Origin: UBA6022 sp038319685
Lineage (GTDB): Bacteria > Patescibacteriota > Saccharimonadia > Saccharimonadales > Saccharimonadaceae
DNA: 64,000 nucleotides
Assembly: GCA_038319685.1 (NCBI GenBank)
Contig: JBBQDN010000005.1
Location: 36,671-100,670 of the forward strand
Direction: 5' to 3'
A program made the position numbers and the translations under genes. The notes beneath the pieces are model-generated. The model was given only the letters and a program-made list of their open reading frames with translations, had not been told where the DNA came from and did not search any database. Each line of letters begins with the position of its first letter. Within the stretch, counting starts at the first letter, position 1. Of this stretch, positions 34,738-43,077 are shown in pieces.

Positions 34738-35753
34738 CGATGCGCTCGGGCGGGTTTTTTCTTTGCCCGATTCCGTCCGTGCGTTCCGATAATAATTGAC
34801 GATGCGGCACGTGCATCGGTCCACACCAGCAGCCCAAGACCGATGAGCATGACAAGGCTAGCGTAGATACCCGCCGAAATAATACGCTCATCAATAAGCG
34901 GTGTCGCAATAGGTGATAGTGGTGATGATGGGATATATGGAGTGACTGCGGCGAACTGTCGTTTCAATGATCGCCCGTCGGTATCGGTAACTGTCACAGT
35001 AATGAAATAGGTATGAAAATCGGCATAGACGTGACTCATGTGAATCTCTTCGGTTTTGACACCGCGTTTACTGGTGACAATGCCATCTCCCCAGTCGATA
35101 GTAACTGTATATGGCGACACGCCACCTTCGAACATTCCTACCCATTCGGCGTCTTTGTTGGGACCATACGTTACATAACTATATTTACTGAGCATTTTAA
35201 GCCCAACGACGTCGTTGCCACCGGCCTGACCCGGCGTGGTTTTTCCCGGAGCCGATATGCCATCAGGTACACTAGAAGGCAGTCCTGTAGCTGGGGGAAT
35301 GTAGGTGACAGTAACAGGAATACTGTCTGGGCCGTAGTCACCTGTTATATTAACGCTCTTGGCAACGAGTCGGTTGGTTCCCTGCTGGAGCGTGATAGGG
35401 ATCGTGAACGTACCCGATGGACTACAGCTGGTCGATCCAACAAAGCCCACATCAGAATAGATACTAATAATGATCGATTGAGAGAGCGTGTTGCATGTGC
35501 CAACTATAGTTGCGAGTGGTGAGGTAAAAACTGCCCCATCTGTTGGTGAGGTGATGACGGCGGCCTGCGTGGGGATTTGAGCGGATATTTTGGCACTGAT
35601 GACAATTTCGTCGGCTCCTGCGGTGTGTGCAATACCAGCAAGCGCAAGTGTGAACACGGCAACCACAACCAACAGTCCCCTATACGACGTATGGCGATGA
35701 GCAAGTGTTTTGCCGGTATGTTTGTGGCTTTGGAGGTGGAGTAATCGATGCAT
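34734..35753 (-). CDS. Surface protein with Ig-like and PKD-like domains and a C-terminal anchor
   Basis: A 339-residue protein. A basic His-rich N-terminus precedes a signal or anchor helix (about 26-46). Ig-like domain (about 60-150: AAVITSPTDGAVFTSPLATI...). PKD-like domain (about 195-275: GVSPYTVTIDWGDGIVTSKR, then HVYADFHTYFITVTVTDTDG; the WGDG and Y-F-V-TVTD signature is clear). C-terminal helix (about 293-315) and a basic tail. Such domains mediate protein or sugar binding at the cell surface. Confidence 0.7.
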   Translation of the reverse strand: MHRLLHLQSHKHTGKTLAHRHTSYRGLLVVVAVFTLALAGIAHTAGADEIVISAKISAQIPTQAAVITSPTDGAVFTSPLATIVGTCNTLSQSIIISIYSDVGFVGSTSCSPSGTFTIPITLQQGTNRLVAKSVNITGDYGPDSIPVTVTYIPPATGLPSSVPDGISAPGKTTPGQAGGNDVVGLKMLSKYSYVTYGPNKDAEWVGMFEGGVSPYTVTIDWGDGIVTSKRGVKTEEIHMSHVYADFHTYFITVTVTDTDGRSLKRQFAAVTPYIPSSPLSPIATPLIDERIISAGIYASLVMLIGLGLLVWTDARAASSIIIGTHGRNRAKKKPARAHR

Positions 35754-35855
35754 GATGTTTACGCTTCTGATGAGATAAAGTATAGCATTAACGGGGCCAG
35801 GGGTATAATTTCGATTGGATAAAGTATCACTATATGCTCATGGTATACTAATTCT

Positions 35856-36395
35856 ATGCAACCAAATAGTGACGAAAATGACCCGTTTGATCAGGTAGTA
35901 ACTGACGAAAACACTCCACAACAACCAGCCGATGCATCACAACCAGTTCACTGGCAGGCAAATGAATATATCCATCATGATAAAACGATCGTGTGGTATG
36001 TTATGTTTGGTCTAATCATTATCGCACTAACGGTATTTGCTTTGTTGGTGCTTCAGTCGATCACCTTTGCCATTTTAGTGCCAGTCATGGGCGCAGCGCT
36101 GTTTGTTTATACGAAACGACCACCGCACGTTCTTGACTATACAATCAGCAGTAAAGGTTTGTATATCAATGACCAACTCTTTAGTTTTAATGAGTTCAAA
36201 GGTTTTGGGGTGATCCAAGATGGTAGGGAATATTCCATTATGCTTATTCCAGTGAAACGATTTCGACTGAGTGTGTCTGTCTATTTTCCCGAACAGGCCG
36301 GTGAGGCAATTGTCGATATGCTCGGTATGCGGCTACCTATACAAGAATTACGCCTTGACCTAGTTGATAGGGTGACGCGAAAACTGCGTATTTAA
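35856..36395 (+). CDS. Two-helix membrane protein, unknown function
   Basis: A 179-residue protein: acidic, disordered N-terminus (1-45), two adjacent helices (about 52-72 and 76-94), then a cytoplasmic beta-rich domain (YTISSKGLYINDQLFSFNEF...), with the look of PH-like or DUF-type domains in CPR genomes. TGG-TATACT (35844-35849) ends 6 nt before the ATG and there is no SD, so the message is probably leaderless. Confidence 0.6.
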   Translation: MQPNSDENDPFDQVVTDENTPQQPADASQPVHWQANEYIHHDKTIVWYVMFGLIIIALTVFALLVLQSITFAILVPVMGAALFVYTKRPPHVLDYTISSKGLYINDQLFSFNEFKGFGVIQDGREYSIMLIPVKRFRLSVSVYFPEQAGEAIVDMLGMRLPIQELRLDLVDRVTRKLRI

Positions 36396-36531
36396 CGGTT
36401 CCTGACTTGCCCAACCCCAGTAATGCGTGGTACAATAACCGATGTTCGCTACAGAAATGTCGCAGGAAGTACCTTCTAGTTACACGAAAAGCGTGACTAT
36501 ACATGTGATGCATGTGTGGTCGCGCAATTTT

Positions 36532-36608
36532 GCACCCGTAGCTCAGCTGGATAGAGCGTCGGCTTGCGGAGCCGAAGGTCATAGGTTCAAATCCTGTCGG
36601 GTGTACCA
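36532..36608 (+). tRNA. tRNA-Arg(GCG)
   Basis: A 77-nt tRNA with encoded CCA. Acceptor GCACCCG/CGGGTGT; anticodon stem TCGGC/GCCGA around TTGCGGA, anticodon GCG, G37. Reads CGC and CGU. Most bacteria use an ACG anticodon edited to ICG for this box, so GCG is notable. Confidence 0.93.
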
Positions 36609-36647
36609 CGAAAAAAGACTCATCGTTTGATGAGTCTTTTTTCGTGG
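36606..36647 (+). terminator. Terminator hairpin that starts with the tRNA-Arg CCA
   Basis: Perfect 19-bp stem (36606-36624 with 36629-36647), loop GTTT. The left arm begins with the tRNA CCA; an internal A6/T6 tract gives the U-run. Confidence 0.88.
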
Positions 36648-36655
36648 GCGATACC

Positions 36656-37072
36656 CTATGTTCGCAGATCGTTTGCGTGCATACGAGGCATGTCTTGATA
36701 AGGACTATCGGTATACCCAGGATGACCAGTCGGCTGACCGATTGACCAAACAATCAACCAAATCCAAAGACCGATCAGGATAATCGAAAGAAAAGTACTG
36801 ATCGCCCCTGTAATAATCCCGGCAAGGCCCATACCGTGACCACCACGTTTTTGTTTGATCGAAATAGCTCCCGTAATAATCGCAGGAATACCGAGCAAAA
36901 AACCAAACCCAACAAATGACACAATACCCATAACCATTGATGCAGTCGCAAGACCCGTGTCTTGACTCGCAGGTGCGGCAACTACCTGCTGAGTAGGGAC
37001 ATAAGGTGGAGGCGTCACCGGTTCGGGCGCTACTACCGGTGTTTCGGGGCTCTCGTATTTTTTATCAGGCAT
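36656..37072 (-). CDS. DUF4190-like two-helix membrane protein
   Basis: A 138-residue protein with start at 37072 (TAAGGAG upstream). The N-terminal 40 residues are Pro/Val/Glu-rich, and two helices follow (about 44-70 and 80-112) around ISIKQKRGGHGMGLAGIITG, the signature of DUF4190-type proteins. A short hydrophilic tail follows. Function unknown. Confidence 0.7.
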   Translation of the reverse strand: MPDKKYESPETPVVAPEPVTPPPYVPTQQVVAAPASQDTGLATASMVMGIVSFVGFGFLLGIPAIITGAISIKQKRGGHGMGLAGIITGAISTFLSIILIGLWIWLIVWSIGQPTGHPGYTDSPYQDMPRMHANDLRT

Positions 37073-37163
37073 ACTCACTCCTTAAGATTCAATTTTGAAT
37101 CTATTTTACAGCGAAAGAGAGAAAGTTGATAGGGGATGACAAATATGAATACACTGCAATTCC

Positions 37164-37207
37164 CCATACATTAATCACCCAGACAAGCTGGGTGATTAAT
37201 GTTATGG
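37164..37207 (-). terminator. Terminator hairpin paired to the CCA end of tRNA-Ser(CGA)
   Basis: A 15-bp core stem (37168-37182 with 37188-37202, loop ACAAG) is extended, after a one-base bulge, by CCAT (37164-37167) against ATGG (37204-37207), the complement of the tRNA CCA. Minus-strand transcripts from the tRNA run into it. Confidence 0.75.
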
Positions 37208-37292
37208 CGGAGAGAGAGGGATTCGAACCCTCGGTGGGTTACCCCACACCGCTTTTCGAGAGCGGCCAGTTAAACCACTCCTGCATCTCTCC
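37205..37292 (-). tRNA. tRNA-Ser(CGA)
   Basis: An 88-nt class II tRNA on the minus strand with encoded CCA. Acceptor GGAGAGA/TCTCTCC; anticodon loop CTCGAAA (CGA); long variable arm; T-loop TTCGAAT. Reads UCG. Confidence 0.96.
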
Positions 37293-37336
37293 GTACTACC
37301 GTGCCCTATTGTAACAAAAAATGCTAGAATACCTCT

Positions 37337-37732
37337 ATGAGTGATTCTATTTTTACAAAGATTATAAACGGTGAAATTCCCAGTCATATCGTTTACGAAG
37401 ACGACCGCGTGATCGCTTTTTTAACGACTCATCCACTGGTTGAAGGCCATACCCTGGTAGTGCCAAAACAACAAATTGACCAGTTGTGGGATCTTGATGA
37501 CGAAACGTACGTCAACCTGTGGAAAACTGCTCAAAAAATCGCTCTCCACCTTCGTGAAGTGATGAATGTTGACCGAGTTGGCGTTGTCGTCAAGGGGTTT
37601 GAAGTTCCCCACACGCACATTCACCTACTGCCTGTAAACCATCACAGTGGTGTGCTGTTTGATCAATCGACACCACCGCCGACACCACCGGACAATGAAT
37701 TAATTGCCACTGCGCAGCGTCTTCGTTTTTAA
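37337..37732 (+). CDS. HIT family nucleotide hydrolase/transferase
   Basis: A 131-residue HIT-domain protein that hydrolyses or transfers nucleotide monophosphates, like Hint. Residues 1-20 (SIFTKIINGEIPSHIVYEDD) and VVPKQQI are typical; the triad motif is VPHTHIHLLPVN (about 94-105). The gene lies 2 nt before rlmH. TGC-TAGAAT (37325-37330) ends 6 nt before the ATG: probably leaderless. Confidence 0.93.
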   Translation: MSDSIFTKIINGEIPSHIVYEDDRVIAFLTTHPLVEGHTLVVPKQQIDQLWDLDDETYVNLWKTAQKIALHLREVMNVDRVGVVVKGFEVPHTHIHLLPVNHHSGVLFDQSTPPPTPPDNELIATAQRLRF

Positions 37733-37734
37733 TC

Positions 37735-38193
37735 ATGCCTATCCGTATTTTGGCAGTTGGTAAAAAACATGAGCCATGGGTAGTCGACGGTATTGAACGC
37801 TATATAAAACGCCTAGGCAAACCGTTTGATGTGCAGTGGGTATTATTGCCACATTCAAGCCTAGACGAGCTCAGGGCTCGTCAGGAAGAGTCTGAACGTA
37901 TCCTTGCACGGCTTAGTACCGATGAGTTTGTCATCTTGCTTGACGAGAAGGGCAAGATGATTGACTCCCCTGCCCTATCAAACCTGTTGCTCGCTCCGCT
38001 TGAATCTTCGAAACCCACCACTGTTATTATTGGCGGCGCATATGGTGTTGATGACTCGGTTCACGTCCGAACTGATTTCGTGTGGTCACTCTCGCCTCTG
38101 GTATTCCCCCATCAACTTGTTCGGCTTATACTTATCGAACAGATCTACCGAGCGCAGGAAATTGCGCGCGGCGGGCCGTACCACCATGTGTAA
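37735..38193 (+). CDS. rlmH: 23S rRNA (pseudouridine1915-N3)-methyltransferase RlmH
   Basis: A 152-residue SPOUT methyltransferase for helix 69 of 23S rRNA. IGGAYGVDDSV (about 100-110) is the SAM-knot motif and the C-terminus, LVRLILIEQIYRAQEIARGGPYHHV in pattern, is the near-invariant RlmH ending. Length and start fit. Downstream of and almost joined to the HIT gene. Confidence 0.95.
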   Translation: MPIRILAVGKKHEPWVVDGIERYIKRLGKPFDVQWVLLPHSSLDELRARQEESERILARLSTDEFVILLDEKGKMIDSPALSNLLLAPLESSKPTTVIIGGAYGVDDSVHVRTDFVWSLSPLVFPHQLVRLILIEQIYRAQEIARGGPYHHV

Positions 38194-38294
38194 TATAGCC
38201 TAATCCTTGAACGTCTTCCAGGATCTTGCCACTCGCTCCGTACTGCACCAAACGACACCAGCAGCGATGCTGCAGGGATCTATTCACCATACAA

Positions 38295-38323
38295 TTGACA
38301 TAGTACAAAGCTTATGCTATATT
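38295..38323 (+). promoter_or_regulatory. Strong consensus promoter of the small secreted protein gene
   Basis: -35 TTGACA (38295-38300), a 17-nt spacer, extended -10 TGC-TATATT (38318-38323). Start near 38330, 20 nt before the ATG at 38350, with no SD in between. Confidence 0.8.
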
Positions 38324-38349
38324 GATTAAGTAAACCTAAAAAAACAAAC

Positions 38350-38688
38350 ATGTATTCATTTTCATTACTCAACCATTTTGCTGTCATCATTAGCCTGCTC
38401 ACCGCAACAGGGGTGACGCTGCACGACACAAAACTCGACAGAGCATTTGTTTCGACGATTAACACGCCGATTATTTCTCGATCCGTTGTTTCGTCCGCTG
38501 AAAGTATCAAATCAACCGAACTGCATACGCACGTCGAGCGAACCTCATTTGCCCAGGCAGTCCACAACATTCAAAGTGGATCGCCCCGAATTCACCCCCG
38601 TGAAGATCATAAAAAACATGTGACACCAAAATCAGTGAGTCGTGGTCACCACGCGTTTGATAATTACAGCCTCCCGATGGTCGTGTAA
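38350..38688 (+). CDS. Small secreted His-rich protein, unknown
   Basis: A 112-residue protein with a signal-like N-terminus (SLLNHFAVIISLLTATGVTL), then a hydrophilic part rich in H, S, T and R (HTHVERTSFAQAVHNIQ; HPREDHKKHV; SRGHHAFDNYS). No family recognised. It has the best consensus promoter of the window, so it may be highly expressed. It ends 4 nt before the convergent valS stop. Confidence 0.5.
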   Translation: MYSFSLLNHFAVIISLLTATGVTLHDTKLDRAFVSTINTPIISRSVVSSAESIKSTELHTHVERTSFAQAVHNIQSGSPRIHPREDHKKHVTPKSVSRGHHAFDNYSLPMVV

Positions 38689-38692
38689 CGCA

Positions 38693-41242
38693 TTATTTCA
38701 GGATGGTGAGTTCATGTTCAAGCTGTAAAACGAGAGTTTTATGGGTATCAAGCTGTTCGCGCGTTTCCGTCACCAATCGTTCTGGTGCCTTAGAAACGTA
38801 GGTTTCGTTACCGAGTCGTGTTTCGAGAGTGATAACAAATGCTTTTGCCTCTGCTAGTCGAACCTCAAGGTTTGTCTGATGTTCATACAGAGTTTCTTCG
38901 CTGACGTCTAGCCAGGCTTCACGACCACTGCTAGCCAGGCGTAATCCCCTTGCCTGATCAGCCACTTTAACATCCTCTAGTTTTGCCAAGTGCTTGATCA
39001 GTTCGGTGTTATCGGCAATCAAGCTGTCATTTTGGTAAAGCAGCGTGTATCGTTCGTTACCTGGTAATTCGGCCATGACATAGCGTGCTTCGACGACTAA
39101 TTTTTGTAACTGACCAAATTCTGCCGCTGCAATACTATTGAATTTTACCGCGCGTGGCCAGGACGTCGTTATCAGTAGATCATCATGCCATGGCAGTGTT
39201 TGCCAGATGGTTTCTGTTACGAATGGTGCGAACGGATGTGCTAGTTTTAGACAGGTATCCAGTACCCATGCGAGCATTGCTGGGTTGGTTTGTTTTTTGC
39301 TTGATTCGATATACCAGTCAGCAACCGAGTCCCAAATAGCGTGATACACGCTGTCGCCGGCCTCCGCAAACCGGTAGGCTTCGAGTTGCTTGTCGATATC
39401 ACTGACGGCGCTGTTGAGTTCTCGGATAATCCAATAATCAGCCAGTGTTTCTGGTCGTGGTGGACTAGGCTGGTAATTTTCGCCGACACTGTCTTCAATA
39501 TATCGTGCTATATTCCAGAGTTTGTTACAAAAATTACGTCCAGAAATAACGTTACTGGTGGCAAACGCTTGATTTTGTCCCGCGCTTCGACTGGCAACGA
39601 TCCCTAGTCGCAGTGCATCCGACCCGTACTCAGCAACGATTTCCATCGGGTTGACGACATTCCCCTTGCTTTTACTCATTTTTTGACCATGTTCATCCAG
39701 GATGAGTCCATGTAAATAAACATGCCGAAATGGTACTTGATTGGTCACATGTAGCCCCAGCATAATCATACGCGCAATCCATGGGTACAAGATATCAACC
39801 CCTGTTTCAAGCACGCTTGTTGGGTAAAACCGCGACAGTTTGCCTTTTTCCAAAAAATCGGTCGTGATGAATGGCCACTGACCACTGCTAAACCAGGTGT
39901 CAAAGGTGTCTTCTTCGCGGCGATATGTTGTACCATTTACTACAATACTTTTTTCATCAATTCGTTCATCAAAAATCCAGTCATCTGGGTTGTTGATGTT
40001 CTGAAACGCCGGGATGGGAATCCCCCACGGGATCTGCCGGCTAAGGTTCCAGTCGTGTAGGTTATCGTAATACTGGATCAACGCCTGTTTTTTACTTGCT
40101 GGGCTAAATCCGATTTCACCGGATTCGATTGCCTGTTTCGCACGATCCGCCAGGCTTCGGACCTTCAGGAACCACTGTTCTTTGATGAGTGGTTGGATTG
40201 GTTCGCCACTTTTATAGTCATACCCAACGCTATGTTCGATCGTTTCCTCACCACGCCTGGCTTCTTCGTCGTTTAACTCGGTGAGGATCCGTTTGCGTGC
40301 AGCCATGACATCGAGTCCAACATACTGTGATGGCACGTTGATCATTCGGCCGTCAAAATCAATCACTTGGATACGTTCGAGATTATGACGATTACCAATT
40401 TCAAAATCATTTGGGTCGTGTGCTGGCGTTACTTTGACGGCGCCAGTGCCAAAAGTAGGATCGACGAGTTCGTCGCCTATTATGGGGATTTCGCGCCCAG
40501 TTAGCGGTACGAGAACGTGCGTGCCTATCAAGTCTTTGTAACGCGGATCGTCCGGATGAACTGCGATTGCCGTGTCGCCGAGCATTGTTTCGGGACGAGT
40601 GGTGGCAACAACAATTTCACCGATTTGATCGAGCATTTGATAGGCTATTTTCCACAAAGTCCCCTTCTCTGTTTTATGAACAACCTCGATATCGGCATAG
40701 CTGGTTTGATATTTCGTACTGTAATTGACGATTCGCTCACCTCTATAAATAAGTCCTTCATCCCAGAGTTTTTTGAACGTCCCATAGACGTTTTTGATCA
40801 CCTTTTCGTCGAGTGTAAAAACCAGATCTTCCCACGAACTACTGACGCCTAGGGCACGGAGCTGCAATTCCATATTTCCCCGTTGTTTTTCGACAAAATT
40901 CCAGACCTGCGCGTACAATTGCTCGCGAGTAAAACTAAATCTATCTTGACCTTTCGCAGTCAGTTCTCGTTCGTATACAACCCAGGTTTCAAATCCAGCA
41001 TGATCCGCACCAGGAATATAAATAACATCACGACCCTTCATGCGGTAATAGCGAGCGAGTATATCTTCGAGTTGGACGGTTAATGCGTGACCTGTATGGA
41101 GGTTACCATTGGCATTTGGCGGTGGCATTACGATACTATACGGGTCACCCTTCCCTGTTGGAGCAAAAGCACCGGCTGTTTCCCACATGGCGTAGATATT
41201 TGGTTCGTATTGGTTTGGGTCGTAGGTTTTTGCTAGATTCAT
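38693..41242 (-). CDS. valS: Valyl-tRNA synthetase
   Basis: An 849-residue class I synthetase charging tRNA-Val. The start at 41242 (MNLAKTYDPNQYE) is where family members begin. HIGH motif as PPPNANGNLHTGHAL (about 40-54), editing domain around 190-330, KMSKS as KMSKSKGN (about 530), anticodon-binding domain after 600, and a C-terminal coiled-coil arm (from about 785). A TGG-TATAAT box at 41364-41369 predicts a leader of about 115 nt containing a 9-bp hairpin, but I see no T-box signature. Confidence 0.97.
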   Translation of the reverse strand: MNLAKTYDPNQYEPNIYAMWETAGAFAPTGKGDPYSIVMPPPNANGNLHTGHALTVQLEDILARYYRMKGRDVIYIPGADHAGFETWVVYERELTAKGQDRFSFTREQLYAQVWNFVEKQRGNMELQLRALGVSSSWEDLVFTLDEKVIKNVYGTFKKLWDEGLIYRGERIVNYSTKYQTSYADIEVVHKTEKGTLWKIAYQMLDQIGEIVVATTRPETMLGDTAIAVHPDDPRYKDLIGTHVLVPLTGREIPIIGDELVDPTFGTGAVKVTPAHDPNDFEIGNRHNLERIQVIDFDGRMINVPSQYVGLDVMAARKRILTELNDEEARRGEETIEHSVGYDYKSGEPIQPLIKEQWFLKVRSLADRAKQAIESGEIGFSPASKKQALIQYYDNLHDWNLSRQIPWGIPIPAFQNINNPDDWIFDERIDEKSIVVNGTTYRREEDTFDTWFSSGQWPFITTDFLEKGKLSRFYPTSVLETGVDILYPWIARMIMLGLHVTNQVPFRHVYLHGLILDEHGQKMSKSKGNVVNPMEIVAEYGSDALRLGIVASRSAGQNQAFATSNVISGRNFCNKLWNIARYIEDSVGENYQPSPPRPETLADYWIIRELNSAVSDIDKQLEAYRFAEAGDSVYHAIWDSVADWYIESSKKQTNPAMLAWVLDTCLKLAHPFAPFVTETIWQTLPWHDDLLITTSWPRAVKFNSIAAAEFGQLQKLVVEARYVMAELPGNERYTLLYQNDSLIADNTELIKHLAKLEDVKVADQARGLRLASSGREAWLDVSEETLYEHQTNLEVRLAEAKAFVITLETRLGNETYVSKAPERLVTETREQLDTHKTLVLQLEHELTILK

Positions 41243-41363
41243 CCGTAAAATTCCAGGTTTTATTCCTTCACGTGAAAAAAAGACACAAGTCACCACAGGC
41301 GTTTCCAATAGAAAACACCAAATCACCTAACTTCCTAATTTCACATGTTTGTTTTCACTTCGT

Positions 41364-41392
41364 ATTATACCACATTCACGACAGTGTATAAT
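41364..41392. promoter_or_regulatory. Back-to-back promoters of valS and the femX-like gene
   Basis: Minus -10 TATAAT with TGG upstream (41364-41369, valS) and plus -10 TATAAT (41387-41392, femX-like) are separated by exactly 17 nt, so each occupies the other's -35 position. Confidence 0.65.
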
Positions 41393-41399
41393 TGGATAT

Positions 41400-42383
41400 A
41401 TGATAACCGTACAGGTATGTAACGACAAAAGGGAATGGGACGACTATATCCTCTCGCATGGTGGCCACCCGCTGCAATTGTGGGGTTGGGGTGAAGTAAA
41501 GTCTGGCCACAATTGGCAGGTGACACGTGTGTTTATTGCCAAAGATAGTGAACCGATCGCGAGTGCGCAAATATTAGTCCGCCGGTTACCGAGTCCGTTT
41601 CATTCGCTCGCCTATATTCCCAGGGGTCCTGTCGCGAGTATCCAGGATAGGGAAGTGGTTCTAGATGAACTTGCTGACTATGTTCGACAGACGTTCAAAT
41701 CTGTTGCCCTGTCCGTCGAACCAGATGACGAAGGCGAGTTTGCTGTTGAGGGCTGGCACCAATCTGACAATACGATTCTTATTGCGCGAACATTAATCCT
41801 AGATCTTGACCAGAGTATCGAATCGCTCCAAGGGGCAATGAGCAAAAAAACGAGGCAATACATCCGCAAATCCGGCAGCGAACAGATGACAGTTCGTCGG
41901 GTTAAAACCAAACAAGAGCTGTCACAATGCCTGGAAATCTATAAACAAACGTCCAAGCGAGCTGATTTTGCCCTTCACGACGACGAGTATTATTACGATA
42001 TTTTTAATCTGATGGGTGACTATTCACCGGTGTTTGCGGCGTTTGTCGATGATCAACCGGTGGCTTTTTTATGGCTCGCAATCAGCGAACGGACGGCATT
42101 TGAACTATATGGCGGGGTCAATGACCAAGGCCAAGAACTCCGAGCCAACTATGCACTTAAATGGTACGCCATTTCAAAAATGAAAGAGTGGGGAATTGGT
42201 CGCTACGATCTTAACGGGCTATTGAACGATGGCATCAGCACCTTTAAACAGGGGTTTGCTGATCACGAAAATAACCTTGTTGGTACGTACGATAAACCAC
42301 TGTCATCACTCTATATCCTATGGAGTCATGGGCTTCCGACGGTGAAACGCATCGTGCGTACATTTAAATCGTTGCGTAAATAA
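41400..42383 (+). CDS. FemAB/FemX-like lipid II aminoacyltransferase 1
   Basis: A 327-residue protein of the FemAB family, which adds amino acids from aminoacyl-tRNA to the lipid II peptide (cross-bridge synthesis). Two GNAT-like subdomains: LWGWGEVKSGHNWQVTRVFI and YIPRGPVA in the first; SKKTRQYIRKS, then PVFAAFVDDQPVAFLWL and YGGVND..L-ANYALKWYAI in the second; final GISTFKQGFADHENNLVGTY is the family ending. The -10 box ends 7 nt before the ATG, with no SD. A second FemAB protein is at 55.5 kb. Confidence 0.9.
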   Translation: MITVQVCNDKREWDDYILSHGGHPLQLWGWGEVKSGHNWQVTRVFIAKDSEPIASAQILVRRLPSPFHSLAYIPRGPVASIQDREVVLDELADYVRQTFKSVALSVEPDDEGEFAVEGWHQSDNTILIARTLILDLDQSIESLQGAMSKKTRQYIRKSGSEQMTVRRVKTKQELSQCLEIYKQTSKRADFALHDDEYYYDIFNLMGDYSPVFAAFVDDQPVAFLWLAISERTAFELYGGVNDQGQELRANYALKWYAISKMKEWGIGRYDLNGLLNDGISTFKQGFADHENNLVGTYDKPLSSLYILWSHGLPTVKRIVRTFKSLRK

Positions 42384-42475
42384 CAACGGATATATTATTT
42401 TCACACCCTAAACCATCAAATAGTTGATGACTTGGGGCGTGAGACAGGAGATGAGCTGCTCACGGGTCCAGAAAC

Positions 42476-42949
42476 CTATTCGGTGAGTTTGGCATCGATC
42501 AGTGCATGTTGCAGTTCTTTGGTACTCATGTTCATGACCTTTGCGAGAGACTGCAGCGCATGATGACCAAGCCCAATGGACTTAGTAGGTTTATCATGCA
42601 TGCCAACCCAGCGACGAAACGCGTTGAATCGCGGGTCTTGGTTTAGGGTAAGCTTACGGACATTCACCGTCACTACTGGTGACGATCCCATCCATATTGT
42701 CAATTCGGCCATATCCCATAAGGCACTTGTTTCTACACCAAGCGCCTTCGCGATACTGTCCAAAGTAACAACACGCATTGTCCGTTGAGCTTGTTCGTAC
42801 GAATCAATTTGCCGGTGAGTGACGTTACCGTTTGTCAGGTCGGCAAGACCTCGTAGTGTCAGTCCTTGTTTCCGTCGTAGTTCTCGGATGGTGATTCCGA
42901 GTGCTCGAACGATGGCGTGTTGGCGTTTTGCATTGTGAGATACACCCAC
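42476..42949 (-). CDS. XRE-type helix-turn-helix regulator
   Basis: A 157-residue protein. I take the GTG at 42949 because AGGAGAA lies just upstream; the frame also extends to a TTG at 43021. HTH region about 13-65: IRELRRKQGLTLRGLADLTN, then THRQIDSYEQAQRTM and a Cro/CI-type close. The C-terminus (about 85-157) has no family I recognise but ends with an STKELQHALID helix. It has a consensus promoter and an inverted repeat in the leader (43003-43019), suggesting autoregulation. Confidence 0.72.
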   Translation of the reverse strand: MGVSHNAKRQHAIVRALGITIRELRRKQGLTLRGLADLTNGNVTHRQIDSYEQAQRTMRVVTLDSIAKALGVETSALWDMAELTIWMGSSPVVTVNVRKLTLNQDPRFNAFRRWVGMHDKPTKSIGLGHHALQSLAKVMNMSTKELQHALIDAKLTE

Positions 42950-43002
42950 AGCACTTCTCCTGTCTGTAAAATCTGGTCTATAACCAGGCAACTTTTGAGA
43001 TC

Positions 43003-43019
43003 GAGGACATAGCGTCCTC
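43003..43019. promoter_or_regulatory. Inverted repeat in the XRE gene leader, probable operator
   Basis: GAGGAC-ATAGC-GTCCTC, 6-bp perfect arms, lies about 17 bp downstream of the predicted transcription start of the XRE gene. A regulator bound here would block its own transcription. Confidence 0.5.
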
Positions 43020-43042
43020 AAGATTATCTCTTGGTCTATTAT

Positions 43043-43071
43043 TTTATATAATTATATGCTTATAAAGTCAA
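43043..43071 (-). promoter_or_regulatory. Promoter of the XRE regulator
   Basis: Minus strand: -35 TTGACT (43066-43071), a 17-nt spacer, -10 TATAAA (43043-43048). Confidence 0.75.
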
Positions 43072-43077
43072 TGATTA

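Noticed and set aside
34738..34824. Upstream extension of the 34177-34737 gene
   Set aside because: The extension overlaps the preceding gene in another frame; the ATGA overlap gives a better start.
41243..41360. T-box riboswitch before valS
   Set aside because: A 9-bp hairpin and a T-run are present, but no T-box consensus (AGGGUGGNACCGCG-like) or stem I structure is visible.
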